From: Hericium rajendrae
Lineage: Eukaryota; Basidiomycota; Agaricomycetes; Russulales; Hericiaceae
Direction: 5' to 3'
Assembly (NCBI GenBank): GCA_033439255.1
Contig: CM065885.1
Location: 1,860,001 to 1,924,000, forward strand
DNA length: 64,000 nucleotides
The number at the start of each line of letters is the position of its first letter. Position 1 is the first letter of the stretch. The notes below the pieces were generated by a model that saw nothing but the letters and a program-made list of their open reading frames with translations, was not told where the DNA came from and searched no databases. Of this stretch, positions 11,509 through 24,229 are shown piece by piece. The position numbers were made by a program, and so were the translations under genes.

Positions 11509-14500
11509 ATGTCCTCCGAAAGCGTATCCAATGTCTTGCCCATTGGTCAGAACAGTCTCCACAGCTGCGAGATCATGTCCGACAGTACACAGAACCCCTC
11601 CGAATTTTTGTCGGAGGATATACCACCTTCTTCACCAGCTACAGATACTACTACTGGACATGCACCTACACCTCGCACCATCACCATAGAAGAAATACTC
11701 AATAGCCCTTTATTTCCTGTCGCAGTCAACATGCTGGTCACAGTTCCTGGCCTGGCCGAACAAATATTCGGGGTCGCACCAGACTTTATCTCTCATGCCT
11801 CGATCACTGAGATATCAGAGGAACATGGCAGCACAGCAGAAAGTCGAAGGGACCCCGTCGGAGGTTCGGAAGGGCTGGAATCTTCGCAGATACAAGGTAT
11901 GGCTTAGTACTTGCTAACAAGATACAGAGCTCACATACCTTCAGGCAGTAGCAATGCGAACACGGTGGCCATAGGAACAACACGGCAGTATCGGAAGCCC
12001 TCCGACAAAGTGGATACTGTCGATGCAGCTATCGCAGATGTTGGCTGGACATTCGGCGAGTACCTGTATTATGCATCAAAAGAACATCTCGTCGACAACA
12101 ATGGCCGCGACGTACCCCGATCTGGCCGTCATATGCAAAGAATTAGCAATTTTCTCAAAGGAGGAAAGAGTCTGACTCGAAAGACCTACGGACCGGTTGA
12201 CATCATTCAGGCATGGTTCGAGAGTTCATACGGGAGGCCCGGCACCGGAGATGCTCAACTCATGTTCTCAACAATGATCCCAGCCAATACTATTCGACCT
12301 GCACATGCAGCGATAGCAACATTTGCAGTGGAGCTTGTTGAGGGGCGTCTCGTGCGCGAGATGGAGACGGCGGTCAAGCCGTCGAGCGGCCTTCACGTCG
12401 TGGTCAGCAGCAAGAGAGGAAAGGGTACAATGGAGTGGGGAAAGATAGGTGCACATACTTTAACGAAGGTGAAGGGCACCTTCAAGAAGCATACCCCGCT
12501 TGCATTCCATTTGCTCTCAAAGATGGCAGCACGGCCACCCCGTAAGCTAAATGGTGTGGCCATTGTGCGAAAGAAGCGTCCTGTCGATGATGTGAGTACT
12601 CAATTGTTATAATTGAGCATGCACTGACTTATTGCTAAGGTGGTGACACACATATTATCATCAGCGGCGTATTCACGCACGCAATGCGCGAAGCTCTTGC
12701 AAATGATGCGCGGTGTCGTATACCTTGCGAGCGGTGCCCATTCGAACCTGTACCGATTGAATAATCGTGTTGGACTCCTTCCCTCATACACCACAATCCG
12801 TCAATCACTCGTAGATGCCGGCAAAGAGGAGGCACTTACTGTCGAAGCACTCGGTCGAAGCGAGACGAAATGGCTTATGCTGCGCACTGATAACGTGCAG
12901 TACTACTCGAAGCTCTGGGAGCCATCAATGGGACGGGAGTCTCAGATGGTCAAGGGCATGGCTGCAACAGCGGTGAAGATGGTCGACTTCGATCCAAAGG
13001 CTTGGGACCTTGACGACAAGCTGGAGCGCCTTGCGAAGAACGAACGTCGCTTCGTTGATGTCGACTGGTTCCTTGGATTGATTGATCAAGCACATATGGA
13101 GACCGTCAAGGTCTTGCAATGGTTGCAAACCCTTGTTCGCCATGTCCCAGAGCTCAACGAGTTTCGCCAACACGTCAATATCCTATACAAAACACGAGCG
13201 GCAAAATGCCTACCTTCAGAATGTAAGAAGACCGAGATCTACCCCCTCGCTGTCACGCAGAAGGACGAGAACTTGACAACAGAACTTCGAGATGCCATTG
13301 TTGAGTTCCTTAGCCAGCTAGGCCAGAAGGACGGCGACTATGTGCGACGACTGATCCTGGCGGGCGGTGATGGCTTAACATACGAGAAGTTCCTTCAAAT
13401 GAAAAAATACCTTCAATTCCATCCCGACGCTCTGCAATGCCTCGCTGTTCTCGAGCCACTGCTTGAGCTATGGCACCTGGAATGGACCGATCTCAGCCGG
13501 ATTTTCCAGGTCCACTGGGGCCAGAGCTCTGCAAAGGATCCATCAACACTCGCTCACAGCGCAGCCGCAATCGGACAGAAGACACCTACCGACTTGTCGA
13601 AAGTGGACTATTATCCCGCGGCACGGCTTGCGTACCTCGTCTTGGATGCCCGCCTACTCGATTGTTGGAGGTCTGTTGTCGCACTTATCATCACTCCAAG
13701 TTGAAAAATGACTAACTCACCATGATCATTAGAATTTACTATGGCGCGCAGGACCTGTTCGATCATTTCAAAGCGCTGGAACAACAGAATCAGTTGCCGA
13801 CGTTTGAGGAGCTCGAAGGTACCGCATTGCACTTACATCGCACATATACCACATCGAGGGCCTATGCTCGAGCATTAAGTGCCTCAGAGCGTGAGGCAGA
13901 GACCGTGTACCGAGTGCCAGAGGGTTTACCATGGAGGCCAGCAGCCCGCGCATGTGCTGAGTCGGCCGCACCGCTATGCAGCCACACCGAGGAATCCAGC
14001 GAACGTCAAGCTGCTTCGCAGAGTTCGTCTGCGGTACAAACTGTTCAGCAGCAGCGAGATACGATAACAGAGGAGTTTACCGGAGATCATGCCTTGGCAC
14101 GTTCCATGCGCTTTATGGAAGATGCAATGATATCACGCGAGGTGGCGTACGCTGTCGCTGTAGGTGACACGGGGCGCGTTTACGAGGGAGTGAAGGTGAG
14201 CCAACTTGTAACCACAGTTCGGCTGGTGATATTAACCTACATCACTAGTGCATGTTATTCACGTTTGCGGGTTCAACACACTCAAAGTACACAACGTACC
14301 TCCTCGAGCTTATAACATCGCTCGAACTCGAATGCAGTCCAAGCTTGCGGATCGCAAAATTCAAGAACTGGGTTGTCAATTTGTCTGGTATTCCAGGCCA
14401 CTATATCGAAGGTGACTTAATGCAAGAACACTTGAATAAAGCACTAGAAGAACTCCTTCAGCGTAAAGATCTAGACTTTGACAGCTCATTTGTCAAGGAT

Positions 14501-15022
14501 GTCATAACTCGGAACTTACATCATCTAAATCGCATACCAAAGGAGATGGAGGAAGCTTTAAAGCTCAAGCCCCGCACCAAAGGCCATACTTCGCCACATT
14601 TGCGACCGGAGCTGAAACGCCTGCTCCGAGACTGCCGCCAAACACAGCTTCATTCTTGGCGTCGCGGTCGCACATATGGGAGCAGCGATGTTGATTTATT
14701 CAGCTGCGGATATGCCAACCTTGAGAAGAAGATAGATCAGTGGAAACGTGAAGCACTTGAAGACCGCGGACTTACCAAAATGCAGACTGACCTTGAAATA
14801 CCGTCAACTGTGGAAGGTCCGGAAATCGGTAACGAAGCAGAAGATCAACAGGATGAGGACATACCGGCTCGACCGCTGACCCGCGGATTCAAATGCATGG
14901 TAGACGGGGAATTGGAGATTGACTTTGATGGCATGGAAATTGAGTATGACAGTGACGGCGAAGGTGACGATAATGGCGAAGGAAATGTCGTCGGGACCGA
15001 GCAAGCTGCAGAGGACAATTAA
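11509..15022 (+). CDS. DUF6589-family protein, apparently intact
   Basis: Five exons give an uninterrupted frame of 1100 residues: 11509-11896, 11945-12591, 12640-13670, 13733-14195, 14249-15022. The introns (48-62 bp) have GT..AG borders and CTAAC/CTGAC branch-like sites, and the exon lengths sum to a multiple of three. Family landmarks: CWR preceded by HPDALQCLAVLEPLLELWHLEWTDLSR, DPSTLAHSAAAIG, VDYYPAARLAYLVLDARLLD, then FTFAGSTHSKYTTYLLE, GHYIEGDLMQEHLNK and HTSPHLRPELKRLL. The C-terminus is acidic. Function is unknown; the late FAGS...YLLE...EGDLMQEH blocks recall the ends of KDZ-type transposase-like proteins (weak inference). It converges on the RecQ-like gene, with 43-320 bp between the 3' ends depending on how that gene's tail is spliced. 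Confidence 0.88.
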
Positions 15023-15344
15023 ATTGACTTTTCTTAACATTTATACAGCTGTCTGGTAAGAAATCTATCTATTCTCTTTGTCCTGAAGTAATGATGAGCT
15101 CCCGAACTACAGTTTGCCAACGAGAGACCAATAGCAACTCACCTGCGTACGCGTTCGCTTGGTGCTTCGAGGTCCCGGATTTCTCTTTGAAGCACGCCGT
15201 TTTGGCGTCGTCGTACTCTGCGACGACTCGCCGTCCTGCGAAGTGGTCGGGCTATGCAAGATCTCAGTTGATATTAGAGATTTATGTCAACTTGAACTCA
15301 CCTGGCATTTAACTGCCATGAAACAATCATATGTGGAGGAATAT

Positions 15345-17505
15345 CTATCGAAGCACATTGGCATTAAATTCTGCACTTGAATCAATACACGAACAAGGGT
15401 ACGTACCTGTACCACTTCCTCGCACTTGAGACGACGTCGCCGGCCTCGTCGACTGCGGTTGTACCGTGAGCTCGTGCGCTGCACTGCCGAGCCTTGGATC
15501 GTTCGCGAACGCGATTGGTGGCGATCCAGCGCTCCCCGCTTCATCGGAACTCACCCGTGTCGTCGCGACTGAATCCACTTCCATCGTCTCGGTGACGCTG
15601 CGGACGCCATCGTTGTTCTCTGAGGTCTCGCTAGGAGCTTGTGCTGGATTCGGTGCGTCTTCAAGTAATCGGATGTCACATATCGCCGACCATAAACGCG
15701 CAGCGTGCGGTTGTAAGTATCGCTTGGATGCGATGAGGGCATCGAGGGTATCGGGAGAGGTCAGAGAGGTGAAGGAGCTGATGGTGGATGCAATGGTGGA
15801 GTCTGGCAGGAAAGCGACCATGGGAATACTCCCATGATCGCGCTCGCTCGCCTCCCGCCATATCGCCGCACGGAGCGCCAGTAGTCGTGACCGAGCTTCA
15901 TCCTTGAGGTCGGCACGTATCGGCTTTCCTGCGAGACCGCTGGGTACAGTGGTGGGTGGTTTGGGAATTGGAGGGAGCATCTCGGGGATGCAACGACTGC
16001 AGTTGCAAGTCGGGCGGCGGCTGGGCGGCGGAGAACTTGAACACGTTTCGCAGAAGCACGCCGGGTTCTCTGATGGATTGCCATAATGGCGGTCTTGCTC
16101 GGCGCTCAAACACGGCGCGCAGACCATTTGTGCCATGCCGAGTGACATTTCCGGACCCTTTCTGCTCGACTTCGACTTCTGAATATCAGGCCCATCTTCC
16201 TCCCTGGTTTGAGCTCCCTTCAGAATCGCCTCGGCCTTTTTCCGAGCGGACCCGGTGAGATACATAATTCCTCGCGCATCTTTGACTTTCGCCCAATCAC
16301 GTCCAGCCCTGCCCCATCGCTGATGAGCCTCGTCCGGGTCGGCGACTTCGCCAACGATGATCACGTCCTGGATGTCAGGTGCGTCGATACCTTCTGCCAT
16401 AGCTGCCGTCGCGATTGTGATGTTTGCTGATGGGTCATTATAGAGAAGCTTCCTTGTTGCTTCATTGTATGACGGCCAGTTCAAGGCTGTATACATTCGT
16501 ATACGAGTCGAAAGCTTGCTCTTGTCCATTGCGGAGACCCAGAGATAGCGTGTTACACGGAAGGTGAGTGATATAGTAGCGCAGTAGATGACCGTCTTCC
16601 GGTTGCTTTCCAGAGTCCATAACAGTGCGGGAAATCGACGCCCGCCGATGCCGCTTTCGAGGTTGCGCAGGAGGAGTTGCAACCCAGGGCGAAAATTGGA
16701 CCGCCGTATACAATGGAATTGGCCTTCCTGTAAGCCCAGGGACTTGCAAATCTCTTGGTAAGGTTTCCCCGCTGCGACTGTAGCAGATGTCCCAATGACA
16801 ACGGCGTTTGACGGCAGGCGCGCGCGCATGAGCCCGATCTGCATAAATGCCTTGCGGAATGACTTGCCCCACCACGAAAGGAGATGTAGTTCATCTACCC
16901 CCAAGCCGACCACTCTGCTCCAGAATGTTGAGTTGTCAAGCAGATCCGCACAGGGCTTTCCGATTAGCTGCTCTGGCGACATCATCAGCATTGAGACACC
17001 GGTGCGTGCCTTTGTCCATAAATCTTCATCTTTCCGCCGGGCATCGTGCACAGTAATTGCGTTGATGGCGAGAGTATCGAGCCCGAATCGTCTCATCTTG
17101 TCTGCCTGTCGGTATGTCAGCCAACGATTAATTGTAGTCACGTACTAAACGCACCATCTGCTCCTCTATTCCATTAGTCGGGCAAATAACAATGATTGCA
17201 GGATCATTTGGGAATGATTTGCCAGCTGGACAGAGGTGTGGATGTTTTGCTAGATGTATCACCATTAGGATAAACATGTAGAAGTATCCGGTCTTGCCAT
17301 CGCCAGTTGCTGTGATCGCAATCAAGTCGACACCGTCGAGCACGCGGCAGACCCCTTCAAGCTGGTAATCATGTGGATCGAACGGAAGGAGTGCTCGGAG
17401 ACATTGGCGGACGAAACTCTGCCCAGATGGAGATGAGAATCTAGTGAAAGGATTCGGAACATGAGGCTCGACGCCTGCATCGGGCGCGGACATGTGCGGG
17501 GTCAT
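15345..17505 (-). CDS. RecQ-like DNA helicase
   Basis: Superfamily 2 helicase. Two exons (17505-17146 and 17105-15345, with a 40-bp GTACGT..CAG intron) give 706 residues. Motif I is TATGDGKT (about residues 65-72), motif Ia/Ib lies around ICPTNGIEEQMVRL, motif II is DELH (GVDELHLLSWW), motif III is GTSATV, motif V is TAAMAEGIDAPDIQ, motif VI is QRWGRAGRD. A cysteine-rich block follows (CAPC...CFCETC...CNCSRCIPE). The ATG at 17505 is the first in frame; upstream codons to 17580 are open but lack ATG. The C-terminus may continue through further exons to about 15065, where a basic tail is open, but I could not settle the splicing. The gene converges on the DUF6589 gene, and both lie between inverted copies of the same end motif, which suggests they travel together. 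Confidence 0.85.
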
Positions 17506-17575
17506 ATACCTCTGCGATGAACTGCACGACGCGTCCTCAAGATAGACGCGACGCGTTTGTTTACTGTTAATCACG

Positions 17576-17606
17576 ATCACGTGGATTGCTTATCAGTTGT
17601 CCCTAT
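17576..17606 (-). repeat. Right bipartite end motif of the DUF6589-RecQ unit
   Basis: Read on the minus strand: ATAGGGACAAC, 12 bases, CACGTGAT, the inverted counterpart of 11409-11439. Just upstream of the RecQ-like start. Confidence 0.75.
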
Positions 17607-17699
17607 CACTACATCGCATCGCTATCCAGACTAGTATTGTCGGGGGGACAATATGTGGCATCCTTACCTGACGATAAGGATTGGGACCCTTGCAAAGCC

Positions 17700-17807
17700 T
17701 TACATACCCTTGTAAGTCCCTACCATATTTTCACGCTTTTGCTGATGGAGTGGGTCATAGTAGCATAGCACCATCTCATTGATTGCGAAGCCACCGGTCG
17801 CTGTCAT
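17700..17807 (-). pseudogene. MRG/Eaf3 chromodomain protein, N-terminal scrap (copy A)
   Basis: From an ATG at 17805-17807 the frame reads a short lead then FAINEMVLCYYDPL, matching the start of MRG15/Eaf3/Alp13 proteins (NExVLCYHGPLIYEAK) and the copy at 56293. Homology fades towards 17700, where the DUF6589-RecQ unit begins. The leader upstream of its ATG (17808-17879) matches copy C (56294-56365) until the Plavaka element starts. Confidence 0.75.
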
Positions 17808-17879
17808 GCCTGTGGTGGATAGTGTGAATGAAGACAATATCGCAATGCAGCGAGGAGAGAGCTTTCTATGCACTGCAGT

Positions 17880-17894
17880 CATCTGCGAAAACGT
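17880..17894 (+). repeat. Left terminal inverted repeat of Plavaka element
   Basis: CATCTGCGAAAACGT; 13 of 15 positions match the inverted right end. Confidence 0.8.
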
Positions 17895-18421
17895 GAGGAG
17901 TAGCTACTTCCAGGTGACGACTGTGACGCGTGACCTAGCACAGTGGCTAATTACAAGACATTGCAAAGATTTGCAAAGCGAAACAAAGGAGAGACATGGC
18001 GAATGCATACCCGCTAACAAAGAGGTACCGCTTTTGCCATTTCACTATCAATTTATCCAAATTTCTCTTCTCCCAAAATTGTCTACTTGCGTGTACATAG
18101 CACATAGATAAGGAATACAAGCCGTTGAAAACACGATCCAGAGGCTCGGCGAGCATCGCTACAATGCAATAAGCAACCTTTCTCGAAACCTTGCCCAACC
18201 CATCCTATAATTCCTTGCCCGTCTAATACTAAGGAAAACTGGTAGCAGTTTGAGCACCCCGAGTCGTTGAAATGGTGTTTAGTGACAAGAAATGGGGTTC
18301 CGGACGAAATCCTTGTCTCATTGCATCTTCGTCCGATGGTGGAAGCATGTAGGCATATGAGAAACTCTTCGGGTCTCATAGCTAATCAATATATTGTGTT
18401 TACTTGTTACCAACCACGAGA

Positions 18422-21400
18422 CTACAGTTCTCCATAGCCTTCCTCGACGACGACGTCAATCTCGCCCTCACCATCTTCAGGACCGAAGTCCTCCTCTTCG
18501 ACATCGTCATCCCCTCCTCTCTCGCCATCTTCGCCCTCTTCGTCGTCAAGATCTGTGTCTGTTTCTACCTCATCTTCGTCTATTGTCACTGCACCCTCGC
18601 CTTCCATCACATCATCAGTTGCGTCGTTATCGTGTACTCCACCGGTGGTTGATATCTCGTCAGCAGGTAATCTGACGTGGTAGCTGTGCCCCACACCGAT
18701 GCCAGCATATCGCATGAATATATCGCAGTCTGCAAATCTGTGGTAAGTTCTAGTAAGCACGGTACAAAAGAAACTTTGAAGTGAAGTGTCTTACATGTTA
18801 ACATAGTGGAGATTCCACTCCTGCTCGGTCTGTCCATGTGCAAATGCTGGGATGATGTGCGCGCCGCGAATCACATCGTCTGGGTCAAGAAACCCAAACG
18901 AGGCGGTATCAGTTTCCGGAAGGAGCTGTAGACGATGAAGTTGTCGGCTTTTGAAGCCACCCTTCCATCGCTGGTCATATTGGAACCAACGCACGAATAG
19001 AAAGTCCATGGGTCGGACAGTTGCCAGTAAACCTGGTGGCCGATGTAGTACATCTGCATGGAAGACACCCAGCACATGAGCATAGGTGAACGGATGCCGG
19101 GAATCATCTGTTGCCAGCATCATCACGTCGGCATGTGTGCGCGGGTTCATTGAGTCTTGCCCTCGATGCACATCGTAAGTCGTATAGTTGATGCGAAGCA
19201 CTTTATGGACGAAGACACGATCATTCTGTATCACCAGTTGCTGGCGCTCTCCAGGCGTATATCTGCGGCCTTCGGAGGCTAGATTGGGATGATGGATACG
19301 CTCCAGAAGATGGTCTTGAAGCCATGGAAGGAAGTCCTGCGGATAAGTTAGCTTATTAGCGAGTCATCGCAGCGTAGGATGCAGAGCTGACATACCTCTC
19401 TAGTACTACACTTGTGCTGTAGATTGAACATTAGTGTTGAAAGTTGTACTGGAAAATTTCGTGAATGCGAGATGTGATGGTGCTGGTCTGGAGGCGTGGC
19501 CTTCAGCGGCTCTGATTCTTCGAAGGCGACGGTGGTCCGCTTTTGCTGTGGTCTACCAGTCGGAGTGTGCTGCAAGACATGCTGGTGTCGCATGAGCCGG
19601 CGCAGGGCTTGTTCACGTCGCTGCAGGGCTGTCATCTGTCGAACAGCATTGTTCTTATTAGTGCGTGCATAGAATTTCTTGACGCGGCGGTGCTCAAGTT
19701 CTCCCTAAGAGATACTGTAAGTTGATGCACCATCGTCCAATACAAGAGGCCTTGTACATACCGGCTGAGTAGAATATGAATCTGTAGTACCGAACCAAAG
19801 AATTTGTCGTACATAGTGGCCTAAGGCATGTAGCTTATACGTAGACAAGCTGAACAACTTTCGTCTTGAGCTGGAAGACACCGGCGCTGGTGTGGCTGAG
19901 GTTGAACCCGCACGGCTGGCTGATTTTCGTGCACGGCGCCGACTTCGGGCGGCTGCTTCACGAGGTAGCTCTTTTGTGTCAAATTGGCTACAGGTATACT
20001 TGACAAAACGACGAAGCTGTGCGCCAAGGAAAGCCGTAGCATTTGACAAAAGGTTGAGCGATGAGTCGGTATGCATTCGGAGCTTCGCCTCGGCATGCCA
20101 TTCGGCAAGAGCAAAGAGAAGGTCGAGGACCATCCTATTGTGAGGTTCGGGTAGAAGGCCCTCGAAAACGGGTATCGCACACTACAGGAGGTAAGTGAGC
20201 ATATAGTTTTAAGATATGATATGGCATTGTGTGCGGACCTGCAGTAAGTCCTCAAAATCACGGGCTGCTAGTTTCTTCATTGCTGAAGCATTGTTAGAGA
20301 AGCGGCGGATGGTCGCTCGACTGAATGTTGGGACTAGACGATATCTGGAAGGGATGCATGACAACTTAAATCAATGCTGGTATCGAAAAGATAACGACGC
20401 ACCTTCGATTCAGCTCCTGGACCGTGCTATGGCCATACTCAACTAGGATATGCAGTAGATGGATGAAAATCATCTTCCAGACACCTAATTCAAACTCATG
20501 CATCAAATCAACAACCAGCATCCCGAAGAAGTTGAACCCGAAGGATGCGAGTCGATTTGAGAATGCATTCTAACCAAAGATGTTAGACATCGGTGAGGCT
20601 CAATGATTCCGTTTCGACAGACCTCAACTGCAACATATGACTCCTCTGCTAGCATGTTCTCAACCGCCGTGCTTTTAACTCCTTTACCTAGTTCGTATAC
20701 AGCTCTACGTGCGGATCCAATCTTGTGACGAAACATGCTGTTGTCCTCTCGTGCATCGTGTTCTCGCCGAGCATCATCTCTGCGCATACCAAGTTCCTGT
20801 ATCTTGATCTTCGGTACTTTGCAGGATGGACAAGGACAAGCTCCCATATTGCGAATGGTTGCGAGCAAAACCCTGAGAAATGACTTGAGTTGATTACAAA
20901 TTTTAATCGTGGACAAACTCACTTCTCAGGGTAGTCAGCCGAATAAGTGAAGATACGAGGATATACACGCCGCATAATTCCGTCGGCACATTGAATCACG
21001 ATGCCGTGACGGTATGCATCGAGAAACTCAGGATCAAGGAGGATCTTCCAGACTGCATGCATAAGCTCACGGCGGCAGTGAGTGAGGATGTCGTCTGTCG
21101 GTGCAGCACCTGTCAGTGTCTCATAGAAGTCGCTGAACACGTCTGGCAGCTGTTCACATTAAACCGGTGCTCAGCCCAAGGTGAAGGTAGAAGCAAGATG
21201 GTACTTACCTTAGGGATATAAGCAACATGATGACAAGCTCCTGAATTTGGATGCGCTCGAGCGTACTTAGATTGATTCCCAAAGAAGAGATAGAGCGGCC
21301 ACAACGAGGCAGTCCCAAAGTTGGCAAGATGGGTTGAATCTGACCAGAACATCAAAGCACAGACTGTTCGCTCTAGTGCACAACCAGGCTCTTTGGGAAG

Positions 21401-22626
21401 TTGCTGAACCTCTGTGTGTGCTTGAATGAATGCATCACTAGAGTATATCTCGTCATAGACTCTCTCGACGTCAGACGCTGGGTCGCGCTGCCAAAACTGG
21501 CGATACGGTGTGAAGTGGAAGCCACGAGAGGAATCGTCTGACCACGCAGCCTTGATGGTCTCTACGAGGGGTCAGTGATGGAGTCCAGGGACTGTGAAAG
21601 TAGGAGGTGAAGGATCACGGTCGACGCGATGAGGTTTTCCATCGGGAACAGGTATCTTGACTCCCGATTCTTTCCATCCATCTGCTGGTGACATGGGGAG
21701 CCGTGAATCACCATCACGTATCGCTTGATCAAAAGCAGCTGTTTCACGACTGACGTCAAGCGACCTCAGATCCTGCGGAGAAAAATCAGGTGCTAAGATG
21801 ACATCGTGTACGAGCCTCTGCGCTTCGGAAATAGACTTGTGGTTTGAACCGGTCCACAACCAGTTCATGAAGTGAAATATTGACATATTTGCAAATGGCC
21901 CAGATGTAGACTGATTTGTAGAAACGCCGTGAGTGGGTGATAGGCGAGAATGCATGTCTGAATGGCCTGTAATCGAAGAATATGACAAGTCATCGAGGGA
22001 AAGGCTGTCGTCGGGGGAGTATGATGGGGATTCTGGATACTCTCTGAAAAGGCCGAAGATATTCAGCGCTGTTCGTACTGCCTGCCATACCCATGTTGTG
22101 ACTGGTGGAGACGATGAGGATTGTGATGTCAAAGGCTCAGCATGTGTGCTTTCAGGAGAAATTGATGATGGCGGCTGTGGAAGCTGTTCAAGTATCTTCC
22201 AGGTTGGCCGCTTCTGTCGCCGTCCACGACCTAAAGGCGTGTCTGGTTGCCCCATTGCAGAGAATCCTGCAACATCGCTGACTCCTGGATCAAAGCCATT
22301 GTCCACCATATCATCCTGCGGCTGCATCGTCACGTCAGGAGGCGGATCTGTGTTCTTTGCAGGTTCCTGACTCATTGCCGTGAGTGACTGATCATCGTTT
22401 ACGAATAGCAGAAGTGACTATGCACCTGAGTAGCAACTTTGTCTAGATGACGCCGTTTCCGTGCCCGTTCCCTTCGCCTTGCAATCTTGTCCGATAGGCC
22501 AGAATATGTTGTGTCTTGCCTCGCAAAGATATCGCACTTTTTCTGGTGCACCGCCAAGCCTTTCTCTTTGTCGAAGGTACGATCACATCCTGAAACGCAT
22601 GAATAGCGCATCGTTGACACTAGCAT
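18422..22626 (-). pseudogene. Plavaka transposase
   Basis: Multi-exon gene starting at the ATG at 22626. The N-terminus is a C2H2 finger (CVSGCDRTFDKEKGLAVHQKKC), then a basic and a low-complexity region (22375-21575). The conserved Plavaka core follows: ALMFWSDSTHLANFGTASLWPLYLFFGNQSKY, HHVAYIPK, LTHCRRELMHAVWKILLD, IVIQCADGIMRRVYPRIFTYSADYPEK, LLATIRNMGACPCPSC, VDLMHEFELGVWK, LAEWHAEAKLRMHTDSSL, HALGHYVRQILWFGTTDSYSTQ, and the C-terminal LRINYTTYDVHRGQDSMNPRTHADVM, FLDPDDVIRGAHIIPAFAHG, FMRYAGIGVGH plus an acidic tail. An in-frame TGA at 21572-21574 sits between VPGLHH and PLVETIKAAW where the family usually has arginine (consistent with CGA to TGA). Otherwise it is near complete. Confidence 0.88.
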
Positions 22627-22814
22627 GAAGAATAAAACAAAATGGAACAGCTGGCAGCAGAAAATTCACATGGTGCGACTGAATGGGCTCAGACAAAGAC
22701 GGGGAGATAAAAATGATCTTCATGAACCGTCGCAGTGGTTTAGCACATAATACAGACTAACGTGATGAAGGACTGCAATATTACGAAGCATGAACGGATC
22801 ATCGACTTCATTTC

Positions 22815-23867
22815 TCAAAAACCGGTGCAATCATCCCTTGAAGCATGATCAGCGTGAAGTCGGATTTGTGGAGCGCCTGGACAAAATCGATCGCACCTCA
22901 AATTATACAGCATCAGGACCCGTAATGCAGAGTACGTCACCGGCAAACCACTGCGGTTAGTATGCTCTTCCCAGCCGGCTACCATGGTCCAAGAGTTGTG
23001 GAAGTTTGCGCAGACCTCCGGGCGACCTCGCAGAAAATCAGACCTGACCAAGTTGCCACTGGTCCACTCATGTATGGCAGCAAAAATCTGTAAGATGCGG
23101 GAAGTGTGGCAAGCCAGATTAGTACAAGGGAATGATGATAACGTGGGACTAGTACGCACAGCACTGATAACAAAAGCAATCGTTACAATTGGGATTCCAT
23201 TGTCATCAAAGTCGGACGATGCTCGGTAGCCAACGGAATCATGGCCCTGACTAAACCATGCACGAAAGATGAATTCTTCAATGATAGGATGTTGATATTT
23301 GCGAGCAGGGGAAAGCGATGGCCTTCCGTCCTTACGGGTCTGAAACAAGTGATGAGCACCCAAATATAACAAAGAAAGAAAGACTTACTCGGTGAAATAG
23401 GTTGTCGTCGTACTTTAGGAGCAATGCTTTCATCTTATTTGCAGTGATAATTGAAGCAGGCTGCGGATTGTCGAGAGGATTGATGAACCCAAAATGTCTC
23501 ACTACAAGCTCTCGCGCAAGCTCTTCTAGCTCGCCGTTGATGGCATTGATAGTGTCACGCAACTGTGTGCTAATATGAGCATACAGATGAGAAGCGGATA
23601 TAATGATTCTAATACCTCGTCGAGCTCATCCATTGTCACAACAATTCTTGGGCCTAGGAAACCTGCGGCAGCGCATTCGCTTGTCGTGAACTCACGTGAG
23701 CTCCGGAGAACAGCTCCTCCCAGGAGCAAACCTTCAGATTTACTTCCAGCGCCCGGGAAAGGATCTGACGTGGCCAGCTGTGAGCGGATATAGATGGTAG
23801 CCCTCTGCAAGATGTGGGCTCGCATAGCGGGGTTCATAATAGTAGGCATGAGGACAGGGTTGGACAT
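22815..23867 (-). CDS. DUF6532-like protein, passenger in the Plavaka element
   Basis: Starts at the ATG at 23867 (MSNPVLMPTIMNPAMRAHILQRATIYIR...) and ends at 22815, with several short introns (one around 23395-23340, another around 23160-23110). Pieces resemble basidiomycete DUF6532 domains: an N-terminal helix-rich part, HPIIEEFIFRAWFSQGHDSVGYR, IVTIAFVISAVR, then IFAAIHEWTSGNLVRSDFLRGRPEVCANFHNSW. Function unknown. It lies head to tail behind the transposase gene (189 bp) and divergent from the DUF6698 gene. Exact exon borders are not settled. Confidence 0.6.
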
Positions 23868-24229
23868 GGTTGAGACAAGCAGGATGGACAGTGAATGAGC
23901 CAAGCAGGATGGACGGCGAACTGGTCAAGATGGCTCTGTGAGAACTGCTTCTCGTGCCACCGAGGCACGTAGATACGGGCCAGGCATAAATTAGATAGTT
24001 CTCCTTGGAGAATGATAAGTAATGTGCACGCTTGAACATGAGCGGTGACCGCGCTCACCGAGGAGCCAGGAAAGGCATATCACAAGGCTGCCAGTCACTA
24101 GCCAAGGGGGAGGGGTGGAAATCCATGGAAAAATGATGATAAATCCATGGACGGAGAACATGATATAAGACCAAGAAATGGAGAGTCGGGACGAGCTGTA
24201 CGCACCTTGGCTCAGACTCCTCCCTGATC

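Noticed and set aside
11897-11944. Treating the two first DUF6589 frames as separate genes
   Set aside because: A GT..AG intron with a CTAAC branch-like site joins them in phase, and all five exons sum to a multiple of three.
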